Source: Jacaranda mimosifolia
Lineage: Eukaryota > Streptophyta > Magnoliopsida > Lamiales > Bignoniaceae
Direction: 5' to 3'
NCBI GenBank assembly: GCA_018894105.1
Contig: CM032123.1
Span: forward strand, 20,313,744 to 20,377,743
Length of the DNA: 64,000 bases
Part shown: positions 48,101-61,357 of the stretch, one piece after another
Numbering within the stretch: the first letter of the stretch is position 1
Layout of the letters: each line of letters begins with the position of its first letter
Notes under the pieces: model-generated
The model's database searches: none
Seen by the model: only the letters and a program-made list of their open reading frames with translations
Told to the model about the DNA's origin: nothing
Program-made: the position numbers and the translations under genes

Positions 48101-50242
48101 TTAGAATCAAAATTACATAATTATGGGCCCCACACCATTGTACTATAATAGTATAGATATAATGCGCCACAAAATAGGCTTTTCAAATTGTAAGATGAAT
48201 TAACAAAAGAATATCGGTTGCTATATAGTATAAAGAATAAGCTGAAAATTATACATTAACACTTACAATATGCGCTTTACTACTCACTATTCACAAAATC
48301 CTTTAAAGAAAAGGAGTGGATGTTAATAATATTTCAATACCCAAATTATCTCATTCAACATCATAAACATGCACAATATAACTTTTGCTAACTCAATTAT
48401 TGCCCAACGCGATGTAAATATTTCCCATGCACCTCATGCCATTCCAAACATTACAAGAACATGTTAATATATATATATATAATAAAATCAATTATTATAT
48501 ATAAATTTTATTACGTATACTTGTCTAGAATTGTTAAATTACTCAAGTTCTCATATCTATTTTTCATAATCATAGACGTTTCTGCTTTAGAATTGTTAAA
48601 TTATAATGGCTCGTCTTTTATCTTTCATAATTATGCAAATTTTTTTCTCCAAATTAGTCTATATATTGAAAACTTGAAAGCAAATACTCATTTCCAAAAT
48701 GTTAGCTATCTTATGTGATGGAAAATTTTAATGACAATGGAGGAAAGTGTAGAGTCTGGAGCATTCCAAAAACTTGGGGATCCAACTACAAAAAGACAGG
48801 CAGTCTGATACAAGACTGCTTTGGTATCTTTCTCCTCTATTTTCTTTTTGGAGGGAATTTTACATAGAGTACCGGAGCTGCCAGCCTTAACTTTTAGGCT
48901 AATAGGTGGTTTACCTTTGGGTTTTTCTAGAAAGAAATTTATTTATTTTTTCATATTTTTTCTATCCTACATTAGTTTGGCATCATTCTTCTTTCTACTT
49001 CTATCTTTATACAAAGGATCCATAAGAACTAGCCCAAAAAACCAAGTAAGGTCAGAGGTGTTCTCTTATAGTTTTTCAATTCAGTGCTAGAAAAATTCTA
49101 GGAGTAGTTTAATTAAAATAAAATTTCTCTACTAGTCAAATATCTTTTCGAATCCCATGCTCTGAATTTTAGAAAGGGATTGCAGAAAAGGCTTTGCGGT
49201 ATGAAAGTTCAACCCAACTTAGTCATTTCTTTTAGTTTTTACTTTCAATTTCAAAGCCTAGTGATGCATGAGTTTGACCTACTATTCCTTCTGTTCCAAA
49301 GTTGGTATTTTTATGTTTTTGAACTTTCTGTAATAAGCTATGATTAATTATTAATTAAATATCTCCATAGTATCTTTGGTAGTTCTGTAATATTGCTCTC
49401 CATGGTATCTTTGGTAGTGTAAATCTTTTAACTATCATGCATGGGCAGTACGTAAGAATTAAGTTCTTATTTAATTTTGTGGCAGGCTGGCAACTAGTTA
49501 ATTTTGGTATAATTTTCTTGATAATTCTCAAAATCCTTCCTTCACCTTATATTCTACAATATAGTTGCCTTCTCAATTTTCTCTACCATCCTAAGTAATT
49601 CAATAATAAAAAAAACTATGAAAAGCAGAGAAAAAAGAAAAAAAGAATGGAAAGTGACTTTCTCTTTGCCATTTAAGGGACCTAGTTCTTTCTCCAAGTG
49701 AATTTAGTAGCCAAAGTCATGACTAGAAAATTTTATACATGCGAAACACAAGCAGATACCCAGAATTTGCTGATAAGTTCTCTGGTTTATTTCTTAGATG
49801 GTGTTCTGTTTCAACAAAAAACTTATAATTTGCATATTATATACTACTTTGCTTATCCCTTCCCCCCAGCATCAAATTTTCTCTGGTTTTATTGCATCAA
49901 ATTGAGTTGCAAACTTTGGAAGAGAAGACTACTACTACCATACAACAAATTACATAAAGACATCAAGAATTTCACCAGAGTTCCAAACAAGTGGTTGATG
50001 GGAAAGGCATTTAAAGGACTATCATGCAATAATTAGTTTAGGGAAAATTAAAAAATGCAATCAAAAAGGGGACAAAATGTTAACCCAAATCGCAGAGGAA
50101 CCCACAATGTTTGGAACATCGTAAAGGGATACCGAAAAATTATGATCATCTCGTCTCTAACGAAAACTAGAAGCAAAAAGAAGGCCATGCTGGATTACCT
50201 TTTCTTTCTACAAATTCTTAACAAGCAGTCGTTGTTTTCTCT
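45186..50242. other. AT-rich 5 kb, no gene recognised
   Basis: I checked both strands for long or familiar frames. The longest (46889-47173, 94 codons, and 49698-50036, 112 codons) resemble nothing I know and lack introns or codon bias. A 20-bp direct repeat 'tccatRgtatctttggtagt' occurs at about 49364 and 49400. The segment 48821-49090 encodes a hydrophobic Phe-rich frame that may be chance or organelle-derived. Confidence 0.45.
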
Positions 50243-50500
50243 CACGCAATAAATTCCCCTACTTGACCGAAATTGATAATCTAGAGTTCGAATAAAAATT
50301 CTAAGTCCAAATCCTCACGCAATAAACTCCCTACTTGGCCGAAATTGATAATTTAGAGTTCGAATAAAATTTCTAAGTGAAAATCCTCATGCAATAAACT
50401 CCTCTACTTGATCGAAATTGATAATCTAGAGTTCGAATAAAATTTCCAAGTGCAAATCCTCACGCAATAAACTCCTCCACTTGATAGAAATTGACGAGAA
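50243..50500. repeat. 73-bp tandem repeat, about 3.5 copies
   Basis: Units beginning CAYGCAATAAA at 50243, 50316, 50388 and 50461 (spacings 73, 72, 73), each with 'GAAATTGATAATCTAGAGTT'. The copies are well conserved, so the array is younger than the 39- and 59-bp arrays. Confidence 0.9.
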
Positions 50501-50539
50501 ACTAGGTTTTGAGATTGGTAATCAAGGATGAGGAGTGGA

Positions 50540-50735
50540 TTAGGGGACGAGAGATGAAGGGCGCGATAAGATGATTCTTTTGTTGATTAAAATGGGAAGA
50601 CAACACTTACAATTTAATTAGGATTAATTTCATAGTGGATTAGTGGATAATGAATGATGAAGGGCGCGGTAAGATTATTCTTTTGTTGATTTAACAAGGA
50701 AGATGGCATTACTTTAATTAGAATTGAATATTTTA
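50540..50735. repeat. Direct duplication, ~103-bp spacing
   Basis: The segment 'GATGAAGGGCGCGRTAAGAT' at 50553 recurs at 50656 with similar flanks (TTCTTTTGTTGATT follows both). It lies next to the 73-bp array. Confidence 0.75.
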
Positions 50736-52432
50736 GCATAGTTGGGAAAGATGTCCTAAACTTTCCTAATTCGAAAGTAAACATCATAATGAGTTATTCA
50801 TCTTGAAAACTTAATGTTTTTAATATATTTGTTTATAAAAATATTTTTTTTTATGAATATATTGAATTCTAATAAAAAATTATGTTACATTAATATATTT
50901 AATTAAAAATTATAAGTTTTAATTTCTTAAATTGTTAGTGGCTATTAGCCCGTGCTTTGTAGCAGGTGAAAATTTTGAATTTAAATTTTTATTTAATTTA
51001 AATTTTGCTATAGTTTAGATATTAATATCTTTTATAAAAATTACAAATAAACACTTATAGAGTTATAAAATTTTTATTGAATATAACATAACTAATGATG
51101 TAAATGAGACATAACAATATTTTATATGAATATGATTTATAAATCATCACATCAAACACATGCCTTAATCCATTTCTATGCAGAAATTAACTAAATATTA
51201 AATCATTTTGCAAATATAATAAGCTATTCATAAAATATAGTAGGAGATAATAAATAAATAAAAGGTCACTTTTAAAATTGACTTGATTTAAAGAAATTAA
51301 GGAATTCAATGTTGAAAACTAAACTTATATGTAGTAGAAGATAAAATATTTTAACTTACCATAAAATTGGGACCTAAAATTTCTTTTTTATAAATGATTG
51401 TGGTTCATTAGCATAAAAATTAAAATATTAGAAAATATATGGGCATTCTACATATATTCATCTTCAAAAAAACTAAATTTCAACAACCAAGAGAATGATC
51501 ATGTAGAGGTGAAGAAAAAAGAAAGCAAATATTTTTATATTCTAACTAATGAATTGTGTGTTTAGATTATTTTAGCACATATATTTTAAACATTTTTGGC
51601 TTAGATTTTGGGATTTTCTCAACTACGATTTAACTTAATTAACATATTAATTAAATTGTATTGACAAATACACTTATATATATATATGAACGGCATTATA
51701 TATACATTCATGTGCATGTGTTCATCGATAATTACATTAAAAAAATATAACCATTAGACAATATAATAAGGAGTCACAAAAATTGTATATTGATAAAGAA
51801 AGGTACAAAAATTATTACAAAATGTTACATATATGTCAATATATATGTATAGAATGAGTATTTACTAAAAATAAAAATATAGTTATAAAGATGAATTAAT
51901 ATATTTTATAATATTAATATTAAAATATATATATTGATAGGATATCAAATATAAAAATATGTTGGCATGGTAAAAATGCATAAAATTAACTTATCCATAT
52001 CACTACGGTATAAGAAAAATACTTTAACCATGATTCAATTTTTTTTCTAAATTATCATGATCCGTAAATATAAAAATTAAAAATATCAGAAAAAATAATA
52101 TAAACATTATAAAATACATGCATTTTTAAGAAGAATAAAGTTTAAATCACAAAGAAAATGATTTATAGAGGTGGAGAAAAATAACCAAATATTGTTTTAT
52201 TTTAAATAGTAAATTGTATGTTTAAATTATTTTGGAAGACACCCTAAGAAAAATTATGTAGCTAGTAGAAATAAAATAACTTACCACACAATCGAAACTC
52301 TAATTTCCTTTATAAAATAACATGTGTCATAAATATAAAAATTTATAAAATTAGAAAACTACATATAAATTACAAAATACATGCATTATTTTAAAAAGAA
52401 TAAGATTCTAACTGACCAAACTTATAATCCTA
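50736..52432. other. Very AT-rich, no gene seen
   Basis: Long A/T runs and TA dinucleotide stretches. A GCCCGTGC..GCAGG near 50950 is similar in style to Helitron hairpins but is imperfect. Repeated phrases around 51340-51480 and 52240-52400 ('cttaccataaaattgg', 'aaaatacatgcatt') suggest duplicated non-coding pieces. Confidence 0.45.
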
Positions 52433-52464
52433 CTAGTGTAGAGTGCACCGCGCAAAGTGCGGTG
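52433..52464 (-). mobile_element. Helitron-type 3' terminus
   Basis: Read on the minus strand: a GC-rich hairpin (52446-52464, CACCGCAC / GTGCGGTG-type arms with one wobble and an AAA loop), 9 bp, then CTAG (52436-52433) followed by T. Hairpin, about 10 bp, CTRR and insertion before T are the Helitron 3' signature. The body would extend rightwards; its TC start was not located and no Rep/helicase frame is present, so it would be a non-autonomous member. Confidence 0.55.
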
Positions 52465-53542
52465 TCGTGCCCGTTGAAAAAATTAAATGCATGTTTTTAC
52501 ATTATATATACTTTTTAAGATATACAGTAAATAAAAAATATTAAATTTCAAATTCAAAATTAATATAACATATTTACATAAACATTTTATATAAAGAATA
52601 AGAAGTAGAAAAATAAAATAGAAAGAGAAAAGTTTGAAAATATCAAATGCAGCACTATAAACAAAATAATATAAAAGCAAAATCTAACTAATTACAGGCA
52701 ATACTTGAATCATAAAAAACAAAGTAACACAAAAATAAAATTACTATCATGCAACAGAATATGACAATATAAAATTTCAAATCTTTAAAAATGTCGTACA
52801 TACAAACTATTAAACGAAATGTTAACCATATGCAAATAGTTAAAGCTTTGTTTCATCACATATAATGTTTAAATATTCTAAGTCATGCCCTAAATGAAAG
52901 TGCTTTCCTTCTTTAGTCATAAACTTGAGCTATGTTCCCAAAAACAACAGGGCAATAATTATATTTTATTTTCATCCCACTTGAATCAAACTTATATATG
53001 TTTTCTACTTGAAACCTTCTTCTTCCTATAATACCCTTTTTGATGTTTTTTTGGATTTCATGGAAAATATACTCAAATTTTGGCTCCTAAATTCTATCAT
53101 CAAATGAGTTTAGTAATGATTTGTAAATCCACTAAAGGATTAGCTCCATATTGTTTCTTCACTTCAACAAGTATCAAAAATTAATCACTGTCCTTCATAT
53201 TTATGAAGGAAAATCAAAAGTATATTATTTAAAATAATGTGTTTTCATTCTACATTATTTAATAATATTTTACTATTTATTTAATTTAGACTTAATTGAA
53301 CATTAATTTTTTTGATAAAGTTAGCATTTTTAAGATCAGATTCATAACATTTGGTTGTAATGGGAGCCATTGTGCTATATAGGTTATTACGAAAAAAGTG
53401 AAGTAAATTCATCTTTCTATTTAACTCGCATATATTATTTTTTCATTAATATAATTTTTAGTTTAGAAAGATATATGTAGGTTTTGTTAATAGAAAGAGA
53501 TGATTGATATTAACCCATGATATAAGAAGTAAAGTGAACTTA
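52465..53542. other. AT-rich, possible Helitron body
   Basis: No gene seen. It lies between the Helitron terminus and the gypsy solo LTR. A captured gene fragment is not evident. Confidence 0.4.
53538..53542. repeat. Left target-site duplication ACTTA
   Basis: ACTTA here and at 56565-56569, exactly flanking the LTR ends. Confidence 0.9.
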
Positions 53543-56500
53543 TGTAGCGCCCCATCTCGAGATAGCACCTAAGCTGAGACACCACTCAAGTTCAAACTTA
53601 AATCTCAATTCATAATACAATCAATAGGCCCATGACAAGCTTTTCATACTTAATTTATCAGAAGTAGCAGCAGATTACAACTAGCAGTTACAACCAAAAA
53701 CACAATACATACTATAGTTCAACTCCTGAATACTTAACAATGTATATACAAGCCTCAAGTTCTCAATATCAAACTTGACATATCACCACATCTCCATTCA
53801 AAACTTTAGCATTTAAGAAATCCCACATATATACATAAGCATCTGTTCAATTACAAATTGTATCTTCTCTTCAGCCCAAGCCAGAAATCCCTTTCCATCA
53901 CCTAATCCTATATGAGAAACAAGAATAATACCGGGGGGGGGTAAGTCCAAAGGACTTAGTGAGGGATATTAGTAACCTTAAGCAATAGGGGTCTGTCGAG
54001 GAAGAATCAACTCAACGGATCGGAATTTAACAAGTAAACGGGTACATTTCAGAATACAAGCATTAACAAGTTCGGTAAACAAGCATTGTCAAATTCAAGA
54101 CTGTTAATAGGTACTAGCTCGGGGGTTGTGACTGCTGACTCAAACGGTGCGGCCAACTCAACCGCTTTGCTACGGGAGGTATCACCATCGGCTAGCTCAA
54201 TTGATTTACTGCGGGAGGTATCACCGCTAACTCGTTCAGCCCAGACAACAACCCAAACTAGACCAGGAACCACACCATCCTTATTACTCCAAGAGCAAGT
54301 TTCAAACGATCAAGATACAAGTACGAACAAGCAAACCCTTACAGAATATGCATTCCAACGAAACGAGTTAAGACATGTATATCAGATCACCTTATACCAA
54401 TCAAACAAGTACTTTCAGAGCATGATAGCTTGGTATATAATTGGTGTGCCCATACGGACTGTATGGCACATAGCAGATACCTAAGCGGACTGCTTAGCGT
54501 ATCGCGGATACTTATGCGGACCGCATAACATACCCTGGACACCCAGGCGGACTGCAAGGCGTGTCCCAAGTATCCCAGTATTCTGCGTAGGATTGGCACT
54601 CGGCCCAAGTACAATCTCCAAACAAGTACAATAAGTACAACAATCAAGTACATACAAGCCAACTGGCTAGATATCAGGATACAACAAATGAGTATGCCGG
54701 CAAGGCATCTGATAACAATTTAAATAGGAACAAGCAAGTACGATCAAATAAGTACCAAACACGTCATATAGGAGTTCTGGGCGCCAGAACGAACAAGAAC
54801 GATTGAAACAAGTGCGAACCCTCACAGGGGTATACAAGTCAATAACAAGTAACGAGCAAGTACTAGTCAACAATTTACGAATAAGTACAATCAAGCAAAT
54901 TAACCCTCACAGGTTATGCCACAAGAACAGATAAATATATCAAGGCCAAAATGGCAAACCCGCACAGGGGTTTAACAATTAACGAATAGCTATAACCAAA
55001 ACAATAACCCAAAGTGGGAGACCCTCACCTCCGTAATCCCAGATAATACTAGTTCTGCAGATTGTCTATTGGTCCTCGTGACCCACTTCATCACCTAACC
55101 ATAATGATATATATTTAGTCAGAACCCACTTTAAATTCCTAATACATCTTTATCATATTTGTTCTTAACTCCAAAATTTTCTATTCATCCTATTAACATG
55201 ATAACTTAAATTGACAACATTGATAAGATTCCAAGAATGATTATAAACTAGTCTTACCTCCATAATCTTAATTCTCATATTGTTTCGCTTATCAATAAAG
55301 TCAAGTTTCTTAACCACATGATCTACATATTGTCACTTAATCATCAAGTTGTTTAATGTCCCATGCCTAGTCCCAACAATTTCCAATACTATCCAATTTA
55401 GGCCCTCAATCCATAATCTCAAGTTCAATTTCTTGTCAAATTCATAATTCCCAATTTTTTCACTTTACATAATGTCCAAGTCCACTATACAATCATCCAT
55501 AGCATGGGAAAATTCAATACATATATACATGGCATATCATCATCCTCAAGTTCTATTCTTAGCATGGATACAACATTAAATAGGAATATACATATGCATG
55601 TACATACATATACATATATATATGAATTTCTTCAATCTTTACCACAACTACACAACGGGACCTCAGATTCACGAACCAATCACGCCACTGCATTCGTCTT
55701 GATGAGAGGAAGATTCTGTCTTCCCACTACCGCCGCTGTCACCGGAAAAGTGAGAAATCACCACGATTCTGCTCCTCTCGACGAGAGCTTCCTAACGACG
55801 CCTTCGGTTTCAAGTTTCGTAGCCTATATTGCCCTCAACGGAGCTCAACAACTCTCAACAAAAAATCCCACTGCCGTGCTCCGATCGCCAATTTTTTCCT
55901 CCTTCACTACGCCAAAGCCACATGCAACCAGCTAATCCGCTTCTCCTTGCCAAAAGCTACCAGAAACTTCCCTCAACTGTGCAAGCTGTCACCGGAAAAG
56001 CTGAAACCCATTTCACTCGCTGTGGAATGGTTCTCGGTCCCTCAACTCTCGTAGTGGCTCGCCGGTTTTCAACCATGCATGTGTGAAGGAATGTGGTCAG
56101 AGGGTGGAGGAGAGTCGTTTGGAGGTGTTAGTTTGGTGGTTGGTGGTTGCCGGTGAAAGGTTCGCCGGTTGGTGGTTCACGGTGAAGAAGGAGGAAAAAT
56201 GAAGAAGAGAAAAAGAAGAAGAAAAAGGAAGAATGAAGGAAAATGTTCTGCTTGATTAGTTTTAAAATTGAACTTTCCAAATTTGCAATTTATTCCCCAA
56301 GGTTTTTAATCAACCTCCATTAAGCCCTTAAGTTAGAGAAAATTACACTTCTGACCCCGCTGACTTAGGCCCTTCCATGCAAACCTCAAAATTTTCCCAT
56401 TTGTGCAATCAAGTCCTTAGAATTTGCAGTTTAGCCCCAAAAGCTTTAGAATGTGATCCAATTAAATTTTGCCTAATTGCATTTTGACCCCAAAACTTCC

Positions 56501-56564
56501 AACTTCCTTGCAATTAAGCCTTTGTTTCATTATTTTCGAAATGTCGAATTTCAAGGGTGTTACA
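53543..56564 (-). mobile_element. Ty3/gypsy solo LTR, 3022 bp
   Basis: Ends TGTAGCGCCCC and GGGTGTTACA, the inverted TG...CA termini typical of long plant gypsy LTRs, with perfect 5-bp ACTTA duplications. There is no internal domain or second LTR, so it is a solo LTR. Inside are a run of nine G at 53933-53941 followed by a TAAGTCC/GGACTTA hairpin (53942-53958), and short repeats of the 'gcggactgca.ggc' type at 54455-54570. The strand is guessed as minus because the right end, read inversely, looks like the U3 start of Tekay-type LTRs. The 143-codon frame at 55504 lies in LTR sequence and is not supported as a gene. Confidence 0.9.
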
Positions 56565-56569
56565 ACTTA

Positions 56570-58379
56570 ACTCTTCATTTATTTTTTATTTGTTTATCAT
56601 TTTGTAGATGAATTTTATAATAATTATTGTACATTTTTAATGTACTTTTTCCCCCGAAACGGTGGTAATATGAAAGTTATTGCTAACTCTATATATGTGT
56701 ATATATATATTAAGTGATGAAAATTTTTATTTTATCATATGACAATTGTTTTTGCAAATCTAATTGTGCTTAGATTGCCACTATAAACAATTAATGAAAT
56801 ATGTGCATTGATCTAAATTGTCATTTTTTATTATTATTAGATCAAAATTGTACATATGTTGCTAATTAATATCAATAATGACAACTTAAGCATGATTTTT
56901 ACCACACATTATTAATAGCAAAATAATTATTATTATTACATTTAATCCAATGGCATAACTAATTTTTTATGTGTGTGTGAAAATAAAAGAAATATATAAT
57001 GTAGTCATATAAAATGTATATTTCTTTGTTGTGGCGTGTCGGGACGAAAAGCAATTTCCCAATAACTTAATCAGTAGAAAGAATTGTGGCTGCAGTTATT
57101 CTTTGTATGCGGTCATAGATTGCCAATTTACCCCCACAAACTCTTCACTGTAATAGTAAAATTCTACTAACAATGCTAAATTGCATGAGTTTCCCGTCTT
57201 TGCCCTAGCGTGTCTTGTCTAGTCTGGTCAGTTCTCATGAACCCTCAACGGTCTCATTACTTAAATTTTTAATTTAATATAAAGCTAATAATATATTTAT
57301 GTAAAAATATCTTTTATATTTGTATAATTTTTTTTTTAATATTACATATTGATAAATAGACATGTAAGTAAATAAATTTACAATGAATTTCTATGTAAGA
57401 AATTTGCAAACACGAGTTAGATTAATACGCAAGAGATAGCAACATTCATGCTACTTGCATAACAAATTTGTACAACAATTACTTGTGTGAATACAGAAAG
57501 AGCCATCTCACTTCATAGAAAAGCATACTTGTGTGAATGGAGCTAAACCTAAAGCTATCACCATCTTTACAATGGATGCCACAACTTTCAAGTAATAGTA
57601 CTACTTGTTACTTCTTCTAGTCCTAACACAAGTTATTGGAAGTTTACCAACTAAGAAGCAAATATCAGTTGTCAATGCTATGCTTATAAGGATTCATCAA
57701 ATAATGATGAACATCATCAAAGGGCTAATAGTTGGAAAGAAAAATATTAGAATATGAAAACTGCCATGGGTGATAGCATCACAATCAACAAAAAACTTAA
57801 TAAAACTATTTGTGCTTCAGAAATATATATTATATTTTCAATCACATTGTTCGAAGAATATGTAACAAAATCATGTTATATCCCCACCAGTGACTTTTCA
57901 CTTTTCCCGAGTTATGCACTTAAGACTGAATTCATATCCTGCTTCCATGAAGAAAACTGTGAAGTTTATCTGAACCTCATAGTTTGCTATATCAATCTCA
58001 AGGAACTTCGGAATCTAGTTAACTAATATCTATCTAAGCTACATCAAACAATTGAAAGACTCATTAGTTCATCATGCTTCTACGAACTAATCATATGAGC
58101 ATACATGCTCAAGTTGTGTAGAACACTTTAAACTTAAGAAGGATGTTTTTGTATCCAGAAAGAATATCTCCATCTCATACACCAGATACCTTCAGATTAA
58201 ATTTGTAGCATCTATTTACATTTGAAAGTTTCATGCAGAAATAGTAATGTCTAGCAATCATGCAGGTGGAAAGCTATCTTATTTTTCCTTCGGCAACGGT
58301 ATCTCACTGCTAAAGTATAAGAGTGATCAAAGGAAAAGCATAAAACTTAGGCATTCACAAATACAACTCTTTGCAAATC
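56570..58379. other. No gene recognised
   Basis: AT-rich flank of the solo LTR. A 90-codon frame at 57754-58026 (plus) has no family resemblance; it may be 3' flank or intron of the minus-strand gene to the right. Confidence 0.4.
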
Positions 58380-58406
58380 CTACATGAAGGTTGATAGAAA
58401 TCTTAC

Positions 58407-60085
58407 AGAGGGAACAAAAGTGGATGATCTTCTTAGATTCAGAGCCTCCAGCCGGCGCTTCAATTCGTCCAGTCTTGAAAACTGGGCATTACTACTTTCT
58501 TGCACCTGTAAAGGAGTATATCTCGATATATGAAAAGCAAAAGAAAAGGTTGAGTTCTCTATAAAAAATCATATGTGCCAGATTGTTAAGATCTTCGCAA
58601 AGCTTTTGTTTAATAGCTTCCTCCTCCTGCACGGCTTTTACAGCAGCTTCCCATGCCTAGTGGTTAGCAGAATATCTATCAGTGTTGCTACTAAAAGTAA
58701 AGTTGATTCTGAGACCATAGAAGACGAAAAGGGAAAAACATTTAAATGCAAGAAATAGATGTGCTATACTTCTGATAGTTGTAATTGGAAAAATAATTAG
58801 AAAAACGAGTCACGTGTTACTTTATGTCATAATTAAAACAAGTATTCAACAAATTGGATAGAGCAAGCATTGCAAATCTAGTTTATCAAATCACGCACAC
58901 AAAATTACCAACCAAAAGACCCCCTTTTACTCCATTCAAGTCAAAAACAAGAACCTCAGCAACTACTCGACATAAAAAACCAGATCAGATTTTAATAAGT
59001 GTCTAGTAAAGGAACAGAAGCAAAGTTTAAAAGAAGTAGCATGAAGCCCTTTTTTGCTACTGCAGCCAACGGATTCTGATTCAAGCAGAAAATGGTGTTA
59101 ACGTCTTTTACTATCTGATCTGAACAAAAGCATTAAAGAAGGTTCCAACTAATTATTTACAAAGAAGCTCACACAAGATTCCCAAATCATCTTGAAGAAC
59201 AGTAGTGAGAAGCAAAAAAACCGTAGAAATTGGCCAGTTATCCTCTTAGTAGAACATCTTCTCAAAAGCAAGACCTATGCTTTGTCCCCATTTCCCATGG
59301 TACAATTGAAGGAGCTTTTCAAGACCCATACCATGAGGAATATTAGCAAGAGACATCAAATAAAATTAGTGTTAAAGTCAAAATAGACTAAGAAACCAGA
59401 TATCTAAAGCTTGAACTTGTAAAGAAAGTGCTCTTATATTGGACCATGATTATCCCAATGTTTCTTTATGCACTTTAACATTTTAGTTTGACGGATTGAT
59501 TATTCTTTAATTGGCAAAGGAAAAGCTAACTTCTTTGAAAGAAGGGCGGGTGATTAACAGGAGGCTTTTATTATGTCATGTTTGCAAGATGTTTCCAAGA
59601 CTTATGAGCTCAAAATGGACGAAGACTTATAGTTTCTCAAGCTATCCAAATTTTGTGTAAGCGTTTGATTTGCAGTATGTGTTTTGTTTTCGTTAATGAA
59701 TCATGAGAAATTGAATTGTTGCCATATTTATCTTTTCATGTGAGAAATACGTAGCATTCATTATTTTGTCATGTACTTGGTGAAGTTTTAGAACTCAAGA
59801 AACCAAATATCTACTGGACAGATAGTTTTGATGAGACTAAGTAATTATGCACGACAAGTTCATTTACAAAGCCAATAAAATTTAATGTCCACCTCTTGTT
59901 AGGAATAAGCAATAATAGATTTAACACATTGAATAATTTCAACTCAATAAAATATAAGGAGTTAAGACGCACAAGTGGTCCAATCAAAAAATTCTAGAAA
60001 GAAAAAGTCGACTTTCATTGCTCACCTATTTCATCACTTCATTTAGAAATCCGATTTCCTTAAAACCGCTTCTTTCCAAGCTATC
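58407..60085 (-). pseudogene. Unrecognised host gene fragment, three small exons
   Basis: Three minus-strand segments have splice-like borders, lengths divisible by three and consistent phase 0. Exon a (60085-60026, 60 nt) has an acceptor CTTCTTCTCCATAG and donor GTGAGC and encodes ERSGFKEIGFLNEVMK, but its last codon is TAG. Exon b (58656-58579, 78 nt) encodes AWEAAVKAVQEEEAIKQKLC and EDLNNL. Its donor reads GC, not GT. Exon c (58505-58407, 99 nt), with acceptor TTTACAG, encodes AQFSRLDELKRRLEALNLRR; it either splices at GTAAGA or reads on to a TAG at 58382-58380. The Glu/Lys-rich heptad-like pattern suggests a coiled coil. I do not recognise the protein. The TAG codon at the exon border could be a pseudogene mark, or the joining differs from my reading. 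Further exons may lie between 58.7 and 60.0 kb or outside. Confidence 0.5.
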
Positions 60086-61320
60086 CTATGGAGAAGAAGT
60101 ATGTAGATGAATATAAATTCAGAAAAACTAAAGATATATTAGCAAAATGGATTTAATCATGAGGATAAATGACTTGATCAACACCTTCGATAAACCATTA
60201 GTGAAAATAATAACTTAAGACCCAAAAAGAAAAAAGAAAAAGGATTCAGCAAAAGCAGGTTCTTGACAAGCCCAGTAGTAAAACATCAAGCCAACAATTC
60301 TCCAATGTAAAAAGGCATTGCTAAGGAAATTAAAATTGACAAAATCACATTAAAAAGATGATGGAAATCCATGACTTGTTTTTGTTACATGTTCCCTTCA
60401 TCAATCAAGAGGCCCCATTTCTCTGCTCTTCTCATGGAAAACAAGGCCTCAAAGCAGCAGTGGCATATTACAATCATAAATTGAAGGCAGTAGACAAAGC
60501 ATCTTGAAGAATTCAATGCCAGTTCCGTAGCAACTATCATATAAGATCAGTGTGTGCGAAAGAGGACAAATAAACATATACATTACTTAAATATAAAGTT
60601 AGATACTGTTGTTCATCCATCCTCAGTGCTGTTCATATCTCCTTAGGAAGCTAACTGGGCTGGAGAATGGTACGTTGTTCCACAAAACAACTTGTTTAGC
60701 AAGGAGGTCTGCCACACATTTCCTTTCTCCACTCGTGCAACTGAAGGTGACATTGAGATGTACACAGAAATAATTGGCAAATTTCTAAAACGAAGTTCAT
60801 TTACAATCCATTTCATAAAAACTAAAGAAAAAAATGAAAGATGAATGCACGGTATCTTTATGGGTTCATTCTAATAACAAGCTTCTAAAACTCACTACTA
60901 ACTTTTAGAGATAAAGACCAGCTATACATTTTTCAAGAATAAATGGAAAATATCTGAACATAGCTAGAAATCATGAAAACAGTGTCAAATTTATCTGATA
61001 CACAGCCTAAACACTAAAAAAGAGAAAATGATAGACACTCGTTCAGAGAAAAAAAATTGCTTTTTGCATGTTCTATGTGGACTTTGAAAATATTTGCTAC
61101 TTGTCTCAAAACCAAACTAGCAGGTTCACTATCTTGCACTACAAAAAGAAGCCAAAAGGGTAGCTGATGGGATTTCGCAATTGCTTCAATTAGCTTGCTC
61201 ACCTCAACTAATGGGAAAAACAAAGGTTGAAACTAAGCAATAATATCTGCCCCACTTCCACACTTCACTTCATTGTTCTTCTTTCTCCTTATAATATGGA
61301 ATTATAAGCATAAACCCTAA
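60086..61320. other. No firm gene; possible scraps
   Basis: Around 60640-60790 the minus strand reads TSGERKCVADLLAKQ, which faintly recalls the C-terminal RNase H motif of plant LINEs (R..N.VAD.LAK). One short motif is not enough. A 69-codon frame at 61014-61223 (minus) is unrecognised. Confidence 0.3.
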
Positions 61321-61357
61321 TTAAGCCCTAATTTCAGAAATTTTAATTAAAAAAGGG

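Noticed and set aside
48821..49090. Hydrophobic frame that could be an organelle-derived (NUMT) piece
   Set aside because: I could not match it to a mitochondrial or plastid gene; the Phe-rich composition follows from T-rich DNA.
54086..54484. 132-codon Ser/Thr-rich frame
   Set aside because: Inside the same LTR, built on short LTR repeats; no protein resemblance.
55504..55935. 143-codon open frame
   Set aside because: It is inside the gypsy LTR. The homologous copy at 1-1045 has it broken by the 131-bp deletion and other changes, and it has no domain.
60640..60790. LINE RNase H remnant on the minus strand
   Set aside because: Only one short motif matches; no RT or endonuclease domain, poly-A tail or target duplication was seen.
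61135..61146. GCACTACAAAAAG as a second CACTA terminus
   Set aside because: It is in direct, not inverted, orientation relative to 37274. No subterminal repeats are near it and no CTA plus LTR continuation follows.
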